A stretch of DNA of 64,000 nt, taken from positions 45,552-109,551 of the forward strand of contig NZ_FNDE01000008.1 of the NCBI RefSeq assembly GCF_900099925.1. Reading direction: 5' to 3'. This DNA comes from Aneurinibacillus thermoaerophilus. GTDB lineage: Bacteria; Bacillota; Bacilli; Aneurinibacillales; Aneurinibacillaceae. This document shows positions 62,498 to 64,000 of this stretch, in pieces. The notes beneath the pieces are model-generated. The model ran no database searches and was not told the origin of the DNA. It saw only the letters and a program-made list of their open reading frames with translations. The position numbers and the translations under genes are program-made. How positions within the stretch are numbered: the stretch's first letter is position 1; every line of letters begins with the position of its first letter.

Positions 62498-62985
62498 GTA
62501 CCGTCAAGAATTTTGTGTAAGTAAGCAGGGTATCCACCGGAGGTGGATAGAAAATCGGAATCAACTCCCTCCTTAGTGACTCAGAAAAAAATACAGAAGG
62601 TTCAGTCAAGGGCAAGCTAAAAAGCGAGGGCCTGCCGAACCCTCGACGGGTTCTTCTATTTTTTACCATACAAACAGGAAGTTGATTCTACTCTCCATAT
62701 TTTTGTTTAAATTTGTCTTGCAATGCCATATAAGCAGACGCAAATTTCTTTAGCTTGCGGGTAGACCAACGTTCTTGTAAGTCTTGCAGCGTAAGGTACA
62801 CAATTTTCTCTGCCGCTTTGAGATTCGATAAGCTGTTCATGGGCTTTTAGGCGTTTACGAATTTCTTTGTTTGTACGTTCAATCCAGTTGGTTGTATAAA
62901 TGACACCTCGGATCGAAGAAGGATAAGACAAAAAGACTCTAAATATTGGTGAATAACCTTACACAAAACACAAAATAATTACGTC
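62498..62985 (-). mobile_element. IS256-family element, internally deleted
   Basis: Inverted end sequences TTTTGTGTAAG (62511-62521) and CTTACACAAAA (62958-62968) bound about 490 bases holding only the transposase 3' end (62688-62931). A full IS256 element is about 1.3-1.5 kb, so most of the gene is lost. A hairpin GAACCC/GGGTTC with a T-run (62637-62663) and TATCCACC/GGTGGATA (about 62530-62550) lie in its non-coding tail. Confidence 0.7.
62688..62931 (-). pseudogene. IS256-family (mutator) transposase, C-terminal fragment with frameshift
   Basis: Minus-strand frame: SYPSSIRGVIYTTNWIERTN then KEIRKRLK, the conserved C-terminal region of IS256 transposases (YTTNAIE-type motif). After RLK the frame shifts by one base and continues as MNSLSNLKAAEKIVYLTLQD and ERWSTRKLKKFASAYMALQD to a TAG at 62688. 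The DDE catalytic region is absent, so the fragment is inactive. Confidence 0.8.
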
Positions 62986-63278
62986 ATCTATATTATGGAA
63001 AAGAAGCAAGAGTATATAATAATTCCAGCATATAAATTATCGGTTTCACACTGGGTCTTTGCCCGTATTTCTGAGGTTGGGGAGTTCCGTATCGTGGCCC
63101 TTCACAAATCAAATGTAGTGCAGGATGTAATTTATAATAATTGAAAGGAGAGGGTTGTAGCCTCTCCTTTTTTCTTAGGGACAATAGCCAACTAAAATAT
63201 ATAATTTATGTTTAATTGATATTTAAGGTTGTTTTAATTCCTATATATCCCTTTTTTATAAAAAAAGGGGGGATATCA
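62986..63278. other. Intergenic region with terminator hairpin
   Basis: No supported gene. AAAGGAGAGG (63144-63153) and CCTCTCCTTT (63161-63170) form a perfect 10-base-pair stem followed by TTTC, a plus-strand terminator without an obvious gene before it. The sequence from about 63050 to 63120 has the look of another degraded mobile element, but I cannot name it. Confidence 0.5.
63144..63174 (+). terminator. Rho-independent terminator
   Basis: Perfect 10-base-pair stem, 7-base loop, T-run of six (CTTTTTTC). Confidence 0.8.
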
Positions 63279-63701
63279 TTGAATAAACCATATTCTTATG
63301 GGAAATTAAAAGGTGGGTTAGAAAGGAGCGTAGTGAATTTTATTCAACAATATAAAAGAGGATTATCTAATCGTGTTGTGAAAAGCTTTTTATATAATCA
63401 GGAACATTTTCATTTGTTTTTAAAAGCAATTTGTTTTCCTACAGCAGATAATATCGAAGAATTAAATCAAGCCTTCCGAAGACATTATATTGTTATCCGC
63501 TTAACTCACTATCTGTCTAAACTTCTAAGTCACACCTCACGAGATTATTACCACAAGCACAAAAAAAGACAGTATCATTGTCTACTTATTTTCGATCAGC
63601 CGATTAACAAGGGAGATTCCGTTGAAACCATTGGCAATCTTATAGATATAAATGAAAGTGATACTGCGGAAAAAGTAATTAATTGTCAAGGCCGGCTATA
63701 A
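63279..63701 (+). pseudogene. Sigma-70-like factor truncated by an IS21-family element
   Basis: TTG 63279 with GGGGGG seven bases upstream opens a frame of about 135 native residues. The central part, RLTHYLSKLLSHTSRDYYHK and HKKRQYHCLLIFDQPINKGD, then SVETIGNLIDINESDTAEK, reads like region 2 to 3 of a small sigma-70 family factor (helix with Y-x-R/K-basic run, then 'LDEPI-GD-T-G-LI'). Region 4, which reads the -35 box, is missing. The frame enters TGTCAAGGCCGGC at 63684, the apparent end of an IS21-type element, and stops at 63701. Target genes unknown. Confidence 0.6.
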
Positions 63702-64000
63702 CTTCCCCAAAATCGCCGTTTTAAAATTCCCCAGAAGGGCTCCTCACGAACCCTTCTGTTTTCGTGATGCAGCCTTCTTTTCCCGTAATCTGTAGCTTTC
63801 ACCTTTCATGTTAAAGATACGAGAATGATGCAGAAGTCGATCCAACATCGCTGTCGCAATAACTGGATCTCCCAATACTTCTCCCCATTCACCAAATGAC
63901 TTGTTGGAGGTCATGATGATAGAACCACGTTCATAGCGGCGAGAGATGACTTGAAAAAGATAGTGGGCACTTCCGTGCTCTAGATGCATATAACCCATCT
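63684..64000 (-). mobile_element. IS21-family element, right end, continues beyond the window
   Basis: The stretch from 63684 (TGTCAAGGCCGGCTATAACT) looks like an IS21-type terminal repeat and is followed by the 3' end of an istB gene on the minus strand. The other end and the istA gene are outside the window. A hairpin CAGAAGGG/CCCTTCTG (63732-63759) overlaps the istB stop and may end its transcript. Confidence 0.7.
63744..64000 (-). CDS. istB: IS21-family ATPase IstB, C-terminal part
   Basis: The frame is open to the window edge, so the N-terminus with Walker A is missing. Visible are ISRRYERGSIIMTSNKSFGE (sensor region with the SNK pattern), WGEVLGDPVIATAMLDRLLH and HSRIFNMKGESYRLREKKAA, all typical of IstB/DnaC-like helper ATPases. 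IstB assists the IstA transposase in target selection. Confidence 0.93.
   Translation of the reverse strand, partial: MGYMHLEHGSAHYLFQVISRRYERGSIIMTSNKSFGEWGEVLGDPVIATAMLDRLLHHSRIFNMKGESYRLREKKAASRKQKGS

Noticed and set aside
62484..62669. A 61-codon minus-strand frame
   Set aside because: It lies in the non-coding tail of the IS256 remnant and is proline and arginine rich without a ribosome site.
62993..63184. A 63-codon minus-strand frame
   Set aside because: It runs through a terminator hairpin and lacks a start signal or recognisable residues; the DNA may be a mobile relic but not a gene as read.
1..64000. CRISPR arrays, tRNA and rRNA genes
   Set aside because: No series of regularly spaced repeats and no tRNA or rRNA signature sequences were seen on either strand.

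Overview
The window comes from a low-to-moderate GC, endospore-former-like member of the Bacillota, most likely order Bacillales. The evidence is strong purine-rich Shine-Dalgarno sites, frequent GTG/TTG starts, sigma-A type promoters, AddA/AddB instead of RecBCD, a PdxS/PdxT vitamin B6 synthase with a MocR-type regulator, a kynUBA operon and a glycolate oxidase gene set. The Aneurinibacillus/Brevibacillus neighbourhood is a plausible guess, but genus cannot be fixed from sequence alone. No rRNA, tRNA or CRISPR array was seen.

Region 1 (1-10 kb): an aerobic tryptophan catabolism operon on the minus strand (kynU-kynB-kynA and a sodium:neurotransmitter-symporter family transporter cut by the window edge), with a divergent TetR-type regulator. 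D-serine dehydratase, a DsbA-like thiol oxidoreductase, an ETF-quinone oxidoreductase/ferredoxin pair (fixC-fixX) and a short-chain dehydrogenase follow. At 9.6-10.5 kb is a scrambled patch with the 3' half of an arsenate reductase gene.

Region 2 (10.5-19.6 kb): a sulfonate (taurine) catabolic island. It holds a GntR/UTRA regulator, a DMT-family exporter, sulfoacetaldehyde acetyltransferase (xsc), a PduL-type phosphotransacylase, alanine dehydrogenase, taurine-pyruvate aminotransferase and an amino-acid permease. The same operator-like element lies just downstream of the predicted promoters of both the regulator gene and xsc. Together the enzymes would turn taurine into acetyl-CoA, ammonia and sulfite.

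Region 3 (19.6-37.5 kb): a SAM-dependent methyltransferase, topB behind a structured leader, an acyl-CoA thioesterase, pdxS-pdxT with convergent pdxR (matching operator repeats at both promoters), and a cyclic-di-GMP-I riboswitch ahead of an operon of a PLP decarboxylase overlapping a chemoreceptor gene. Then come a MATE transporter behind an attenuator-like leader, a MITE-like element, an SDR, nicotinate phosphoribosyltransferase and an RraA-like protein.

Region 4 (37.5-60.5 kb): addB-addA, a 3D-domain cell-wall protein, small conserved proteins, a Tat-exported PhoD phosphatase, DUF309, TatD and DUF2203 proteins, an SGNH esterase, a YcdB/YcdC-domain exported protein, an M28 aminopeptidase, an unlisted-size 50-residue zinc-ribbon protein, the glycolate oxidase genes glcE-glcF-glcD and a DUF456 membrane protein.

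Region 5 (60.7-64 kb): decaying accessory DNA. It contains an MFS transporter with an internal deletion, a secreted-protein gene with nonsense codons and a frameshift, a shrunken IS256-family element, and a sigma-70-like gene cut by an IS21-family element that runs off the window.
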